A stretch of DNA of 52,025 nucleotides. Source: an uncultured Porphyromonadaceae bacterium. Lineage in GTDB: Bacteria; Bacteroidota; Bacteroidia; Bacteroidales; Muribaculaceae. This document shows positions 33,550 through 41,989 of this stretch, one piece after another. The first letter of the stretch is position 1. Every line of letters starts with the position of its first letter. The stretch lies in NCBI GenBank assembly GCA_900541835.1, contig UQLL01000018.1:1-52025 (forward strand), read 5' to 3'. The notes under the pieces are model-generated. The model ran no database searches and was not told where the DNA came from. It saw nothing but the letters and a program-made list of their open reading frames with translations. The translations under genes were made by a program, and so were the position numbers.

Positions 33550-34233
33550 ATGGCAAGCAACGACAACCAGCAAGAAAAGCATAATGCGGTAGAGAACCTC
33601 AACGAGCATCTCACCCGCGAGGCCGGCAAAATCCAGGAAAACAAGAAAGTGATTCTGTGGATAGTGGGCGCCATCGTAGTGGTGCTCGCCTTCGCAGGCT
33701 CCTACATCTTCTTCTTCCGCAACCCGCGCATCGAAAAGTCGTGGGAAGATTACTCCAAGGCATACGTCGAGGGCATGCAGGCCCAGAGCGACTCGGTGCT
33801 CAACCTCAACCTCAGGAAGGTGGCGGACAAGTACAACGGCTCCGACGGCGGCGCCATGGCAGCCATCCAGCTCGGCGAGAGCCTCTATGCCCAGAAGAAG
33901 TACCAGGAGGCAGTGCGCTACCTGGAGAAGGCCGACATCGACGAGCCCGTGCTCGAAGCCTCCGTCGACCGCCTCATCGGCGACTGCTACGTCAACCTCA
34001 AGCAGATTGACAAGGCCATCTCCGCCTTCGACAAGGCCATCTCCTGCGCCGACGGCAACCCCGCCATCGTGCCCGGAATCATGATGAAGAAGGCCAACAT
34101 CTACGAGTCGCAGAAGAAGTATCAGTCCGCGCTTGACATCTACGAGCAGATCAAGGCCGACTACCCCGAGTTCAGCTACGGCATGGGCATGGACGCCTAC
34201 ATCGCCCGCGCCAAGGCCCGCCTCGGCAAGTAA
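33550..34233 (+). CDS. Membrane-anchored TPR protein (227 aa)
   Basis: A charged cytoplasmic N-terminus, one membrane helix (VILWIVGAIVVVLAFAGSYIFFF, residues 37-59), then a YfgM-like array of tetratricopeptide repeats (GGAMAAIQLGESLYAQKKYQEAVRYLEKA; IDKAISAFDKAIS; KKYQSALDIYEQIKADYP). The architecture is that of YfgM/TPR_21 proteins, which associate with the Sec translocon and periplasmic chaperones. That role is inference here. It is a single-gene unit ending in a strong terminator. Confidence 0.8.
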   Translation: MASNDNQQEKHNAVENLNEHLTREAGKIQENKKVILWIVGAIVVVLAFAGSYIFFFRNPRIEKSWEDYSKAYVEGMQAQSDSVLNLNLRKVADKYNGSDGGAMAAIQLGESLYAQKKYQEAVRYLEKADIDEPVLEASVDRLIGDCYVNLKQIDKAISAFDKAISCADGNPAIVPGIMMKKANIYESQKKYQSALDIYEQIKADYPEFSYGMGMDAYIARAKARLGK

Positions 34234-34330
34234 CACGGGGCGTACGCCCACGGCGCCTGGGCTTCCTGGGCCTAACGCGCCACCACCATCCCACCGAAAA
34301 GACTTGCACAATAATAGGACAATTTTGTGT

Positions 34331-34370
34331 AAAAGGGGCCGGCCTTGCGAGACCGACCCCTTTTCTTTTG
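34331..34370 (+). terminator. Intrinsic terminator after the TPR gene
   Basis: AAAAGGGGCCGG pairs with CCGACCCCTTTT (one C-A mismatch) around a 10-base loop and ends in TTTTCTTTTG. It lies about 100 bases past the TPR stop. Confidence 0.85.
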
Positions 34371-34394
34371 CCCTACGGGGATGATTTACCCGAC

Positions 34395-34426
34395 TTGTAG
34401 GGACGCACGGCCCGTGCGTTCCTGTG
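34395..34426 (+). repeat. REP-like palindromic repeat, copy 6
   Basis: TTGTAGGGACGCACGG then CCCGTGCGTTCCTGTG. The centre is GG-CCC rather than CCTGG, which makes a continuous palindrome ACGCACGGCCCGTGCGT. Confidence 0.75.
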
Positions 34427-34429
34427 TAA

Positions 34430-34572
34430 TAGAGAAGATGGTTGTACTCAACAGTGCTTAAGGGCCGACACCGGGCCTGAGGACCTGAACGGTCTGCATC
34501 GGTCGTTGTGAAAGGTCTTCGGACCAGGCACCCCTCCGTCAGTGGCGATAGGGTGTTTTTTTGAAGGTAACC
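34430..34572 (+). ncRNA. Structured leader or small RNA upstream of recO (tentative)
   Basis: The gap before recO contains several hairpins: GACC-tgaac-GGTC near 34480-34492, then GGTC-TTCG-GACC with a UUCG tetraloop (about 34508-34519), and GCACCC paired with GGGTG directly before TTTTTTT (34554-34563). The last looks like an intrinsic terminator some 30 bases upstream of recO. It could be an attenuator for recO or a separate small RNA. No promoter was recognised, so this is weakly supported. Confidence 0.35.
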
Positions 34573-34590
34573 ATATAGAAATACGTTCTT

Positions 34591-35328
34591 ATGCGGCAGA
34601 AGATAGACGCCCTCGTGCTCGGACTGGTGCGCCACAGCGAGCGCACTGACGTAGCCACGCTCTACACCCGGCAGCTCGGGCGACTGAGCGTGGCCGTGCC
34701 CGTTGCCAAGGGGCCGCGAAGGCGCGGCGCCAATCCGCCGCTGATGCCACTGTCCGTCATCGAGGGAGAGGTGAGCGACCGCCCCGGCAGCGAGCTCGCA
34801 CGGCTGTGGCGCTTCAGCCTGCTGGAGCCTTTCGCGGCCATGCGCGCCGACCCCCTCAAGAGCGCCGTGGCCATGTTCGTCGGCGAGTTCCTGGGGCGCC
34901 TGCTGCGTGAGCAGGCCCCCGACCCGGCCCTGTGGCAGGCCGTATACGCCGCCCTGCGGCACCTCGATGCCGAGACCGACCCGCGCCGCACGGCCAACTT
35001 CCACATCGTGCTGCTGTGGCAGATGCTCGCCCCGGCGGGCATCATTCCCGACCTTACTTCGCGCCGGAGCGGCGAGGAGCAGTGGCTTGACATGCGCTCC
35101 GGCCTCTACACCTCCATACGTCCCCCGCACGGCGACGTCCTGCCGCCCCGCCATGCTGACCTGCCGCCGCTGCTGGCGCGTCTGACACTGGCCAACAGCC
35201 ATGCCCTGCGCCTGAGCGGCGAGGACCGCTACCTCGTCTGCGAGGCCCTGCTCCACTACTACGCCGTGCACCTGCCCGGACTCGGCACGGTGCGCTCCCA
35301 CCACATACTCCGCGAGCTATTTCGCTGA
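34591..35328 (+). CDS. recO: DNA repair protein RecO
   Basis: Recombination mediator that loads RecA with RecF/RecR at gaps. The 245-residue protein has the N-terminal OB fold (MRQKIDALVLGLVRHSERTDVATLYTRQLGRLSVAV) and the helical domain (VAMFVGEFLGRLLREQAPDPALWQAVYAAL). The Bacteroidetes form lacks the CxxC zinc site, as here. It ends HHILRELF. Confidence 0.92.
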   Translation: MRQKIDALVLGLVRHSERTDVATLYTRQLGRLSVAVPVAKGPRRRGANPPLMPLSVIEGEVSDRPGSELARLWRFSLLEPFAAMRADPLKSAVAMFVGEFLGRLLREQAPDPALWQAVYAALRHLDAETDPRRTANFHIVLLWQMLAPAGIIPDLTSRRSGEEQWLDMRSGLYTSIRPPHGDVLPPRHADLPPLLARLTLANSHALRLSGEDRYLVCEALLHYYAVHLPGLGTVRSHHILRELFR

Positions 35329-35433
35329 GTAGGCGTTTTAGGAGTGCTACGATATAGGAAGGCTAAGAAGGTTAGGAACGCGAGTTCGAGATAAGAATCC
35401 ACAAAATCAGACAACGACATACTGACATGCAAA

Positions 35434-35463
35434 ATCAGGCGACCAATGATTGGCCGCCTGATG
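35434..35463. terminator. Bidirectional terminator between recO and the small convergent gene
   Basis: CAGGCG-A-CCAAT / ATTGG-C-CGCCTG (35436-35460) forms a near-perfect long stem, preceded by AAAAT. It lies between convergent recO and the 78-residue gene. Confidence 0.75.
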
Positions 35464-35554
35464 CTTCATGCCTGATTGTAAAGTCGCCGAGTTGGCTATC
35501 GTTATCCCGAACTCACGTTATTATATATAGGTGAATCAGGGGGGCGGGAGAGGG

Positions 35555-35791
35555 TCAGTCTTGGGCGTATGCCAGGACGATGGGGCTCGTGACGGTGACG
35601 CCGAACTCGCGTGCGCGGTCCAGAATGGCGCGGGCCAGCTTGGGCCTGAGGTCCTCTGGGCAGTAGCGGAAATATGCTTCGGCGGCCCGCACGTGCGCGG
35701 CGTCGGGCATCGGGTATTCGCGGCGCTCGGGAAGTCCGAATACGCTCGTCGGCAATTCCTTCTTCTCTTCGTATGTTAATCTGTCGTCCAT
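35555..35791 (-). CDS. Small DUF6582-like protein (78 aa)
   Basis: A compact soluble protein reading KELPTSVFGLPERREYPMPDAAHVRAAEAYFRYCP then AILDRAREFGVTV. The pattern F-x-x-P-x-x-R-x-Y-P-x-x-D-x-x-H-x-x-x-A occurs in small proteins of phages and gut Firmicutes/Bacteroidetes (DUF6582-type), often near head or capsid-maturation genes. Here it is alone with no phage gene nearby. Function is unknown. It may be a domesticated or remnant phage gene. Confidence 0.7.
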   Translation of the reverse strand: MDDRLTYEEKKELPTSVFGLPERREYPMPDAAHVRAAEAYFRYCPEDLRPKLARAILDRAREFGVTVTSPIVLAYAQD

Positions 35792-36104
35792 AGCAATTAT
35801 GATTGAGGTTACGTGTATTCCATCGGTCCGGGCGAAGCTACGCTACATCAGAGGGTCTCTCGCTCCGAGGCATAGTCTCCCCGGTTGTCTGTCTATATAA
35901 CGTCCAGGAGGGTGAAGTTTCCTGGCGACTTATGTTTTTTTGTGCCGGAGGGATGTGTCGGGAGGGTGTAAATAGCCGGATTATGTATAGAATACCCTAT
36001 ATATATGTCTATATATAATTCTATATTTTAACTTTGTAAATAGCTGTAAATCAATAAGATAATATTTTTTAATCTAAATAATCGTCTATATGATTCTTGT
36101 ATCG

Positions 36105-36136
36105 TTTGCCGGAGCGTGCGGTGTGTTGTAATTTTG
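36105..36136 (+). promoter_or_regulatory. Consensus promoter with no coding gene downstream
   Basis: TTTG (36105-36108), exactly 20 bases, TAATTTTG (36129-36136): a perfect promoter in a 1.07-kb gap between 35792 and 36858. A further -7 box (TAACTTTG, 36029-36036) lies upstream. The first part of the gap (35792-36028) shows nothing recognisable except AT-rich runs. Confidence 0.8.
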
Positions 36137-36140
36137 CAGT

Positions 36141-36305
36141 GTCAAAAATTGGAATTGACATACAAGGAAGGTAATAATAGGTAAATTTCAAGGGAGTGAA
36201 AATCATTTTAGGTTTATCGAACTAAATAATCGTTTATGTTAGGTTTGTAGAAAATTTGATTCGCAACGCGGCGGATATCTTGGGAAAGATGTCCGTCTTT
36301 TTTTT
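36141..36305 (+). ncRNA. Candidate small RNA, about 165 nt
   Basis: This stretch lies between a perfect promoter and a perfect intrinsic terminator and holds no credible ORF (longest start-stop run seen is about 9 codons). The predicted 5' end folds as TGTCAA (36140-36145) / TTGACA (36155-36160). The middle is unstructured and AT-rich, and the 3' end is the terminator hairpin with a U-run: the layout of a trans-acting small RNA. It does not resemble 6S, SRP or tmRNA, since its ends do not pair and no tag ORF is seen. An 18-base direct repeat (CTAAATAATCG-type) occurs at 36074 and again at 36222 inside it. Confidence 0.65.
36272..36305 (+). terminator. Intrinsic terminator of the candidate small RNA
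   Basis: CGGATATCTT (36272-36281) / AAGATGTCCG (36286-36295), a 10-bp stem with one T-G pair and a GGGA loop, followed by TCTTTTTTTT. Confidence 0.92.
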
Positions 36306-36490
36306 GTGCCTGTGCGTCAGGGGCGGGAGGGGCCGGCGTAGGGGATGGGTGGCGTGTGGGAACGATATGTGTATCATGGCTATATAGTCATATTAGGGTC
36401 AAGCCGAGATGTCAGTGCATTTCACGATTTTGCCGTGGAATGGGTATGACACCTCATAAAACAGGAGGGTGTTGCAAAATACGGCGAATC

Positions 36491-36515
36491 GTAGGGATGC
36501 ACCCCGGTGCATCCG
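36491..36515 (+). repeat. REP-like palindromic repeat, copy 7
   Basis: GTAGGGATGCACCCCGG then TGCATCCG, inside the MITE-like element next to its left end. Confidence 0.75.
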
Positions 36516-36537
36516 CTCTACTTCATTGATTATCAGC

Positions 36538-36562
36538 GGCTGCACCAGGGTGCAGCCCTACA
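36538..36562 (-). repeat. REP-like palindromic repeat, copy 8 (inverted)
   Basis: GGCTGCACCAGGGTGCAGCC then CTACA, the same family in reverse orientation. With copy 7 it makes the interior of the MITE-like element a long imperfect hairpin. Confidence 0.75.
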
Positions 36563-36654
36563 ATCTGACCAAAATTTTGAATTTTGACACACCCTCAGTT
36601 TTCGGCTTGACTCTTAAATTATCTTGACCCTTATATTATAAGGTGTGGGGTGTG

Positions 36655-36696
36655 GATGAAAAATCCGGAAGGGACGTGGGGTCCCCTCCGGAAGTA
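36655..36696 (-). terminator. Intrinsic terminator of the T9SS cargo gene
   Basis: On the minus strand TCCGGA-G-GGGAC pairs with GTCCC-T-TCCGGA (36664-36692) and is followed by TTTTTC. It lies about 165 bases past the stop codon at 36859. Confidence 0.8.
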
Positions 36697-36858
36697 ACAT
36701 GAGAAAGAATTTATCTCCGGCCGGTGGCCGGGGTGGTTTGTGTGCAATAGTGAGGAGGGGAGAGGCGGGTAGCGATGAGAGGCACCGGGCAATGTGGTGC
36801 GGTCTTGAGTGGAGGAGGGGCGGCAGGGCGGGGAGAGAGCCCTGCCGCCGGGGACGTG

Positions 36859-39800
36859 TTACTTGACGGTTACCTTGAAGGCGCGGGCGCCTACCTTGAC
36901 GATGTAGATGCCGGCCTGGGCGCTGATGCGCATGGACTCGGTGGCGGTGCCGGTGTGGACGGCGCGGCCGTCGGTGGTGACTATGCGCACTGTCTGTCCT
37001 GCGGCGCCGATGATGTCGATGGCGCCCTGTGCGCCGAATACGGCCACGTTGGTGTCGGTGTCGATGCCGTCTACCGTCAGGGCTGAGACGGTGGTGGAGC
37101 GGGTGTCGCCCTCGCCGCGGTCATAGACGGGGTTGACGGCGTAGGTGTACTCGCCCTGCTCGAGGCCGGTGTCGGTATACTTGCGGTCGGTGATGAGAGC
37201 GTCGTTGAGCTTCTCGCCGTCGCGGTAGATGTTGTAGCCTTTCAGGGTGATGCTTTCGGGCTGGTCGCCTGCGCGGCGGAACTCGATGTCGTCGACCTGT
37301 AGGATGCCGCCGCGGTAGTTGTGGCGGATGGCGACGCGCTTGGTGCCGTTGGGCAGGTATGCGCTGATTTTCTCCCAGGTGGACTTGGTGATGCCCCACT
37401 TGCCTACGAAGGTGAAGTCCTTGGTGTCGGCGGAGCCGGTGGAGCACCAGAGCTCTACCTGTTCGGGCATGTTGTCCTGGAGGTTCTTGGCGTAGAAGGA
37501 TACGAACTGTGGTCCGCCGTAGAGTTCGGGGGACACTGCCCAGTCGTCGGGGTCGGCGCTCCAGCCGAGCAGTGAGCCGATTGACTTGGCCGAGCCGCCG
37601 TTGCCGGCGAACAGGGATGCGAACTGGCCGAGCTCCGCGGAGTTCTTGTCTACCACGAAGAAGGATGCCTTGGAGGTGCCGTCGCTGGTGAGTCCGGGGA
37701 AGTTGAACTGCTGGAAGCCGCCGATGAAGTCGTCGTCGACGTCAACGAATGTCCAGCCGTTCACGCCGGTCTTGTTGCCGGTCTCGGCGTTCTCGAATGT
37801 CTCCTTGTAGGGTGCGGGGGGCACGTTGTCGAGGGTGGGGGCGGCCCACTCGATGTCTATGGTTCCTCGGGCGCTCTCACGCTCTTTGGCGTTAATGGAG
37901 GCGATGGTGGGGTAGATGGGCTTGTTGACGCTCACGCGGACGGTCTTGGAGGTGTTGTCGGCGGTGTTCTCGTCGTTTTCGAGGACTGCCACTGCGTAGA
38001 AGTCGCACGTGTTGCTGTCGGCTACGTTGAAGCTCTGCGAGAAGACGAACTTCTCGTTGCGGCCGGAGGCGAGGTTGGTGCCGTTGAGGGAGTCGACAAC
38101 CTTGCCGTTCTTGTAGAGGTCGACGCGGTAGGCGGCGGCGGGCTGCTCGCCGTTGTTGGTGACGATGACGGTGAAGTCCACGTCGTTGCCGGTCTCTACG
38201 CTCTCGGCGCTGGCGGCGATGTTGGCGCCGAGGTCTCGGTTGGTGAGGTTATGGACGCGGATGGCGTCGATGAATGTCCAGCCGTAGTAGGAGGCGTGGG
38301 AGTCGTCGGTGTAGTTGGACTTGGGGACGAAGCCGATGCGGATGTCCTTGCCCTTCCACTGTGCGAGGTCGATGGAGATGCGGCCCCAGCCGCGGGCGGG
38401 CACTACTTCGCGGATCTTCTTGTTGAAGACCTCGGTCCAGGTGTCGGTGCCGAACTCGTTGACGTACACTGCCAGCTCGTTGTGGTAGTCGCTGGCGTTG
38501 ATGTTGGCGGTGTAGAACGAGAGCGTGGGGGAGATGGTGTTGGCCAGGGTGATGCGGCCGGTGGAGAGGCGTCCCTTGCCGGAGGGGAATCCCTTCTGTG
38601 CGAGGAAGCCGTTGTCGCCGTCGGAGCATTCGAAGTCGGAGAAGGTCTCGTCGGTGCAGAGGCTCCATTCTGGTTGGAAGATGAGGTTGTCGATCACGAC
38701 GGGTGAGGCGGGATGTCCGTCGGCGAAGGACTCGAGGAAGCTGAGGGTGTACGCGTCGCCGATGAAGAGGTCCTGGCTGGCGCCGAAGTCGCCGTGCTCG
38801 CTTGCGCTGTTGAAGGGGTAGATGTTGTAGAACACGCGGCGCTGCTGCTCGCCGTTGAGAGCCTGGGTGGTGTACTCGCACTTGGTGGTCTGGCCGAGCT
38901 GTTCGCTCTTGACGCCGTCGCCTTCGAGGATCACGTAGATGGGGGGCGTGGGAATCTCGGCGCCGTGGGCGGTGGTGGTTACGGGGTCCCAGGTGACTTT
39001 GACCTTGCCGCCGCCGAGGTCGGTGGCCTTGACGTTGACGGGGGCGGCGGGCAGGTCGAGGCCTGCGTAGCCGAGGTATTCGGCTATTTCGCCGCCGCCG
39101 GCCTCGTTGAACGGGGTGATGACGTAGGCGTACTCGCCCTCTTCGCCGGGGGCGTCGGTGTATTCGAGGGCCTCGCCCTTGGCGGGGGCCTCGAAGGTCT
39201 TGACGACGTTGCCGTCGCGGGTGACTTCGATCTTGGTGATGGCGTCGAGCGCGGAGCCGTCCATGTTGGCGGTGGGGGCGTTGAACTTGAATGTCAGCTT
39301 GGCCTGTCCGTCCTTGTCGGCGATGGCCTTGAAGCCGGTGACCTTGCCGGGGCCCTTGAGGGCGCCCATGCGGTCCATGCGGATGTTGGTGACGTGGAAG
39401 TCCTCGTAGCGCTCGCCGGCCGGGGTGAGGACGTGGATGCCGATGAAGTAGTTGCCGGCCTCGGGCACGGTGAACTCGCCGGAGTAGTTGGTGATGTCGG
39501 AGGTGAGGCGAGTGTAGGGCACCTTGACGTGGCTGACGAGGCTGTCGACCTTGGGCGCCGTGCCCACCATCATGGCGAAGCCCTCGTTGTATCCCCATGC
39601 GTCGGCGCTGACGCGGTAGCGGATGCCGGGTTCAAGGGCGATGCCGGGGGTGATGAGGTAGTCGTCGGAGGAGGAGTCGGCCTTGCCGGAGTAGTGGAGC
39701 CAGGCGTAGGGAGGTGTGGTGGCGGTGGCGTGCCAGAAGGATGTGCCGTCGTTGTTGGCGTCGACGAAGGTGAGGGCCTCGAAGCCGGCTTCGGTCTTGA

Positions 39801-40881
39801 AGTCCTCGAGGTAGGGCACGGGCTTGCCCTTGGTGCCTACTTCCACGGTGGCCTCCACGGCGCCGCCCATGCCGACGCTGTTGTAGGGCACGATCTTGTA
39901 GGCGTACTCGCCGTCGGCGTCGACCTTGTCGGTGTAGGAGTAGGCCTGTCCGGGGGCGGGGTTGTCGAAGGTCTTTACGACGATGCCCTTGCGCATGATG
40001 TCGATCTTGGTCATCTCGGTCAGGGCCTTGCCGGTGCCGGTCTGGGTGGGGGCCTTGAAGGAGATGGAGACGTTGCGGGTGCGTCCGCTATAGTCTGGCT
40101 CTATAAGGGCGTCGGTGACCTTGGCGGGTCCCTCGGCCTCGGCGCCGCCGATGACGTTGATGTTCATCAGCTTGATGAGCGCGAGCCACTGCTCGGAGCA
40201 GGCGTGGATGCCGAGGTAGTAGTTGCCGTCGGCGGGCACGGTGAACTCGGCCTTGAAGTAGGTGTCGTACTTGGTGATCTGTGTCTTGGCGACGATTTCC
40301 TGTGTCATTCCGGCCACGGTGGGGGCGGTGCCGATGCGCATCTCCACGGTCGGGGGGAATGCGTTGGGGTTGCCTGCCGAGATTAGGGACGAGTACTCGT
40401 AGACCTTGCCGGCCTTGAGCTTGAGGGGCGGGGTGATGATCCAGTCGTCGGCGGAGGCGTTCTGGTTGGAGTGGCTGTGGCGGGCGTATTTCTGGTACTT
40501 GTCCCAGCCCCAGGTGTTGCCGTCGTTGTCGGCGTCGATGATTGTCATCTCCTCGAGGACTGATGCCTCGGTGGGGAACGTCTTGATGTATGGGAGGTCG
40601 AGTGGGACGTCGGATGCGCGGTTGGGGCGACCCGGGACGAAAGAGGCGTCGGGGGTGCCGCCCGGGGCCAGGCCCTGCGCTGAGATCTGTACGTCGGTGC
40701 GGTCGTCGGCGCGGCCCTGGGTGGCGGGCGCCAGCAATGTTCGGGGACTGGCCTGTGCGGATGTGGACTGTCCGCTTGCGGCTTTCTGTGTCTTGACCGT
40801 CAGTGGCTGCCGGGCGCCGAGCGGGGCGGCTACGGCGAGCGCCAGGGCGGCGGTCAGGATGCCAAGGTTGGTTTTCCTCAT
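36859..40881 (-). CDS. T9SS-exported multidomain surface protein (1340 aa)
   Basis: A signal peptide (MRKTNLGILTAALALAVAAPLGA) precedes about 1240 residues of alternating beta domains. Two or more choice-of-anchor-J (MAM-like) modules carry the pattern DADNDGNTW...DDWIITPPLKL and DANNDGTSFW...DDYLITPGIAL. Fibronectin III-like linkers between them read TKIDIMRKGIVVKTF and TKIEVTRDGNVVKTF. The C-terminal 70 residues (VRIVTTDGRAVHTG...AGIYIVKVGARAFKVTVK) are a type IX secretion type A sorting domain. It is probably attached to the cell surface and binds host or dietary glycoprotein (inference). The start at 40881 is chosen for the signal peptide. Confidence 0.88.
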   Translation of the reverse strand: MRKTNLGILTAALALAVAAPLGARQPLTVKTQKAASGQSTSAQASPRTLLAPATQGRADDRTDVQISAQGLAPGGTPDASFVPGRPNRASDVPLDLPYIKTFPTEASVLEEMTIIDADNDGNTWGWDKYQKYARHSHSNQNASADDWIITPPLKLKAGKVYEYSSLISAGNPNAFPPTVEMRIGTAPTVAGMTQEIVAKTQITKYDTYFKAEFTVPADGNYYLGIHACSEQWLALIKLMNINVIGGAEAEGPAKVTDALIEPDYSGRTRNVSISFKAPTQTGTGKALTEMTKIDIMRKGIVVKTFDNPAPGQAYSYTDKVDADGEYAYKIVPYNSVGMGGAVEATVEVGTKGKPVPYLEDFKTEAGFEALTFVDANNDGTSFWHATATTPPYAWLHYSGKADSSSDDYLITPGIALEPGIRYRVSADAWGYNEGFAMMVGTAPKVDSLVSHVKVPYTRLTSDITNYSGEFTVPEAGNYFIGIHVLTPAGERYEDFHVTNIRMDRMGALKGPGKVTGFKAIADKDGQAKLTFKFNAPTANMDGSALDAITKIEVTRDGNVVKTFEAPAKGEALEYTDAPGEEGEYAYVITPFNEAGGGEIAEYLGYAGLDLPAAPVNVKATDLGGGKVKVTWDPVTTTAHGAEIPTPPIYVILEGDGVKSEQLGQTTKCEYTTQALNGEQQRRVFYNIYPFNSASEHGDFGASQDLFIGDAYTLSFLESFADGHPASPVVIDNLIFQPEWSLCTDETFSDFECSDGDNGFLAQKGFPSGKGRLSTGRITLANTISPTLSFYTANINASDYHNELAVYVNEFGTDTWTEVFNKKIREVVPARGWGRISIDLAQWKGKDIRIGFVPKSNYTDDSHASYYGWTFIDAIRVHNLTNRDLGANIAASAESVETGNDVDFTVIVTNNGEQPAAAYRVDLYKNGKVVDSLNGTNLASGRNEKFVFSQSFNVADSNTCDFYAVAVLENDENTADNTSKTVRVSVNKPIYPTIASINAKERESARGTIDIEWAAPTLDNVPPAPYKETFENAETGNKTGVNGWTFVDVDDDFIGGFQQFNFPGLTSDGTSKASFFVVDKNSAELGQFASLFAGNGGSAKSIGSLLGWSADPDDWAVSPELYGGPQFVSFYAKNLQDNMPEQVELWCSTGSADTKDFTFVGKWGITKSTWEKISAYLPNGTKRVAIRHNYRGGILQVDDIEFRRAGDQPESITLKGYNIYRDGEKLNDALITDRKYTDTGLEQGEYTYAVNPVYDRGEGDTRSTTVSALTVDGIDTDTNVAVFGAQGAIDIIGAAGQTVRIVTTDGRAVHTGTATESMRISAQAGIYIVKVGARAFKVTVK

Positions 40882-41243
40882 TTTGTAGCAATGTGGATTC
40901 TTGTGGTGCATCCCGGGGGTGAATCCGTTTGTCCCCGGGGCAGAAGTCAGTGATATACGTCAACAGCGCAAGGCGGGCGGCCCGGGCGTGGCTTGGGCCG
41001 TCCGGGGGAGATTGTGGAGTTTGCGTGAGCCTCGGCCGCCGGCGTGTCGCGCTGAAAAAGAAGCATGTTCCAAGGGGGGGCTGCAAGGTTACGCCAGAGC
41101 GCTTTGCGACATGCCTGTCCGGGGCGGGACTCTTTTACGGGCTGCGGAGGTTCCCCCGCCAATATGCCCATACTATTCCTATTGCTGTCAAGGTACGTTG
41201 ATTCGTAGGTGCCTCTGTGCCTGCGACAGGCAAAAAAGACGCA

Positions 41244-41251
41244 CAAAGTTA
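41244..41251 (-). promoter_or_regulatory. -7 element for the T9SS cargo gene; contents of the 40882-42100 gap
   Basis: Minus-strand TAACTTTG at 41244-41251 implies a leader of about 355 nt before the start at 40881. That leader contains GC-rich hairpins, e.g. CCCGGGG (40912-40918) facing CCCCGGG (40934-40940). A second -7 box lies at 41500-41507. The remaining AT-rich part of this 1.2-kb gap holds the lone element end at 41564-41593 and the promoter of the M6 gene. I see no credible gene. Confidence 0.5.
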
Positions 41252-41563
41252 CATATAGAAATCAAGTTTTTTATCAGTTTAAATGTTAAGAAGTGTAAAA
41301 AAGGTAGTATTTCTTAAACTACTTTAAGGTAATGGCAAATAATGCATTGAAAGAGGGGAGATTGGTGTGGGAATAAACCTGATTTTTGGAAGTTGAAGAT
41401 ATTTTTGATTGCAAAATGCCATGTGCTTGCCTGATAATAGGTCGTAAGAGTCGGAATGCTTGCCTATATGGGTGGTGATTTTGTGCATTTTGCCATCGCG
41501 CAAAGTTAAAATACGCAAAAAATATGCGGTTGGGGTGGCGGCGTACGGGCGCAGCGTGCAGTT

Positions 41564-41593
41564 CTGCGATTCGCCGGATTTTGCAACACCCTC
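41564..41593 (-). repeat. Solitary end of the MITE/IS family
   Basis: On the minus strand GAGGGTGTTGCAAAAT (41578-41593) continues as CCGGCGAATCG, matching 36465-36492 over about 28 bases with two mismatches. No partner end is found nearby, so it is a remnant or one end of a diverged element. Confidence 0.7.
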
Positions 41594-41989
41594 ATGCCAT
41601 TTCAATGACTGTCAAAGTGCATCTATTGCGGTTCGTGTCCTTATCCCTTTCGGGAAAGGAGGCGATCAAAATGAGCAAGAAAGTGCGACATGGAGCCATG
41701 CCAATTGTTAAAAAAGCAAAACGTGCCTATTTTTCTTATACTATCTTAAGATATTGGCATATTTTCGCGTATTGGCCACTTAAATATAAATAGGTGTACT
41801 GTTTTGCCGATATGGCTCAATAATTTTTAATCATATTTCCAGCCGCGAAGCTGGTTTTGATACAGGTTGTTCAGATGTGCGCCCGGAGTTGCCCGGTTTT
41901 TGCGCATTTTGCCACTGAAAAACATTATGATGCAAAAAATATCGGTACCTTCCGGCCATGGTCCCATTTTGTCTCCGCCGACGAAAAAA

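Larger units (their letters stand above)
36465..36596. mobile_element. MITE-like element, 132 bp
   Basis: Terminal inverted repeats GAGGGTGTTGCAAAAT (36465-36480) and ATTTTGACACACCCTC (36581-36596) match at 14 of 16 positions. They enclose two REP-like palindromes in opposite orientation (36491-36515 and 36538-36562). There is no coding capacity. A second copy of the left end, including the following CGGCGAATCG, occurs inverted at 41564-41593. This fits a non-autonomous element mobilised by a transposase elsewhere in the genome. Confidence 0.7.

Noticed and set aside
36141..36305. 6S RNA or tmRNA identity for the candidate small RNA
   Set aside because: The 5' and 3' ends do not pair as in 6S or tmRNA, there is no tag ORF, and the length is too short for tmRNA.
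40900..41240. Possible cobalamin riboswitch in the T9SS gene leader (minus strand)
   Set aside because: The B12 box and the conserved core words could not be found; only generic GC hairpins are present.
41324..41793. Small ORFs in the AT-rich gap (41324-41605 minus, 41460-41711 plus, 41524-41793 plus)
   Set aside because: They overlap the repeat end at 41564-41593, have no recognisable motifs or start signals, and conflict with one another.
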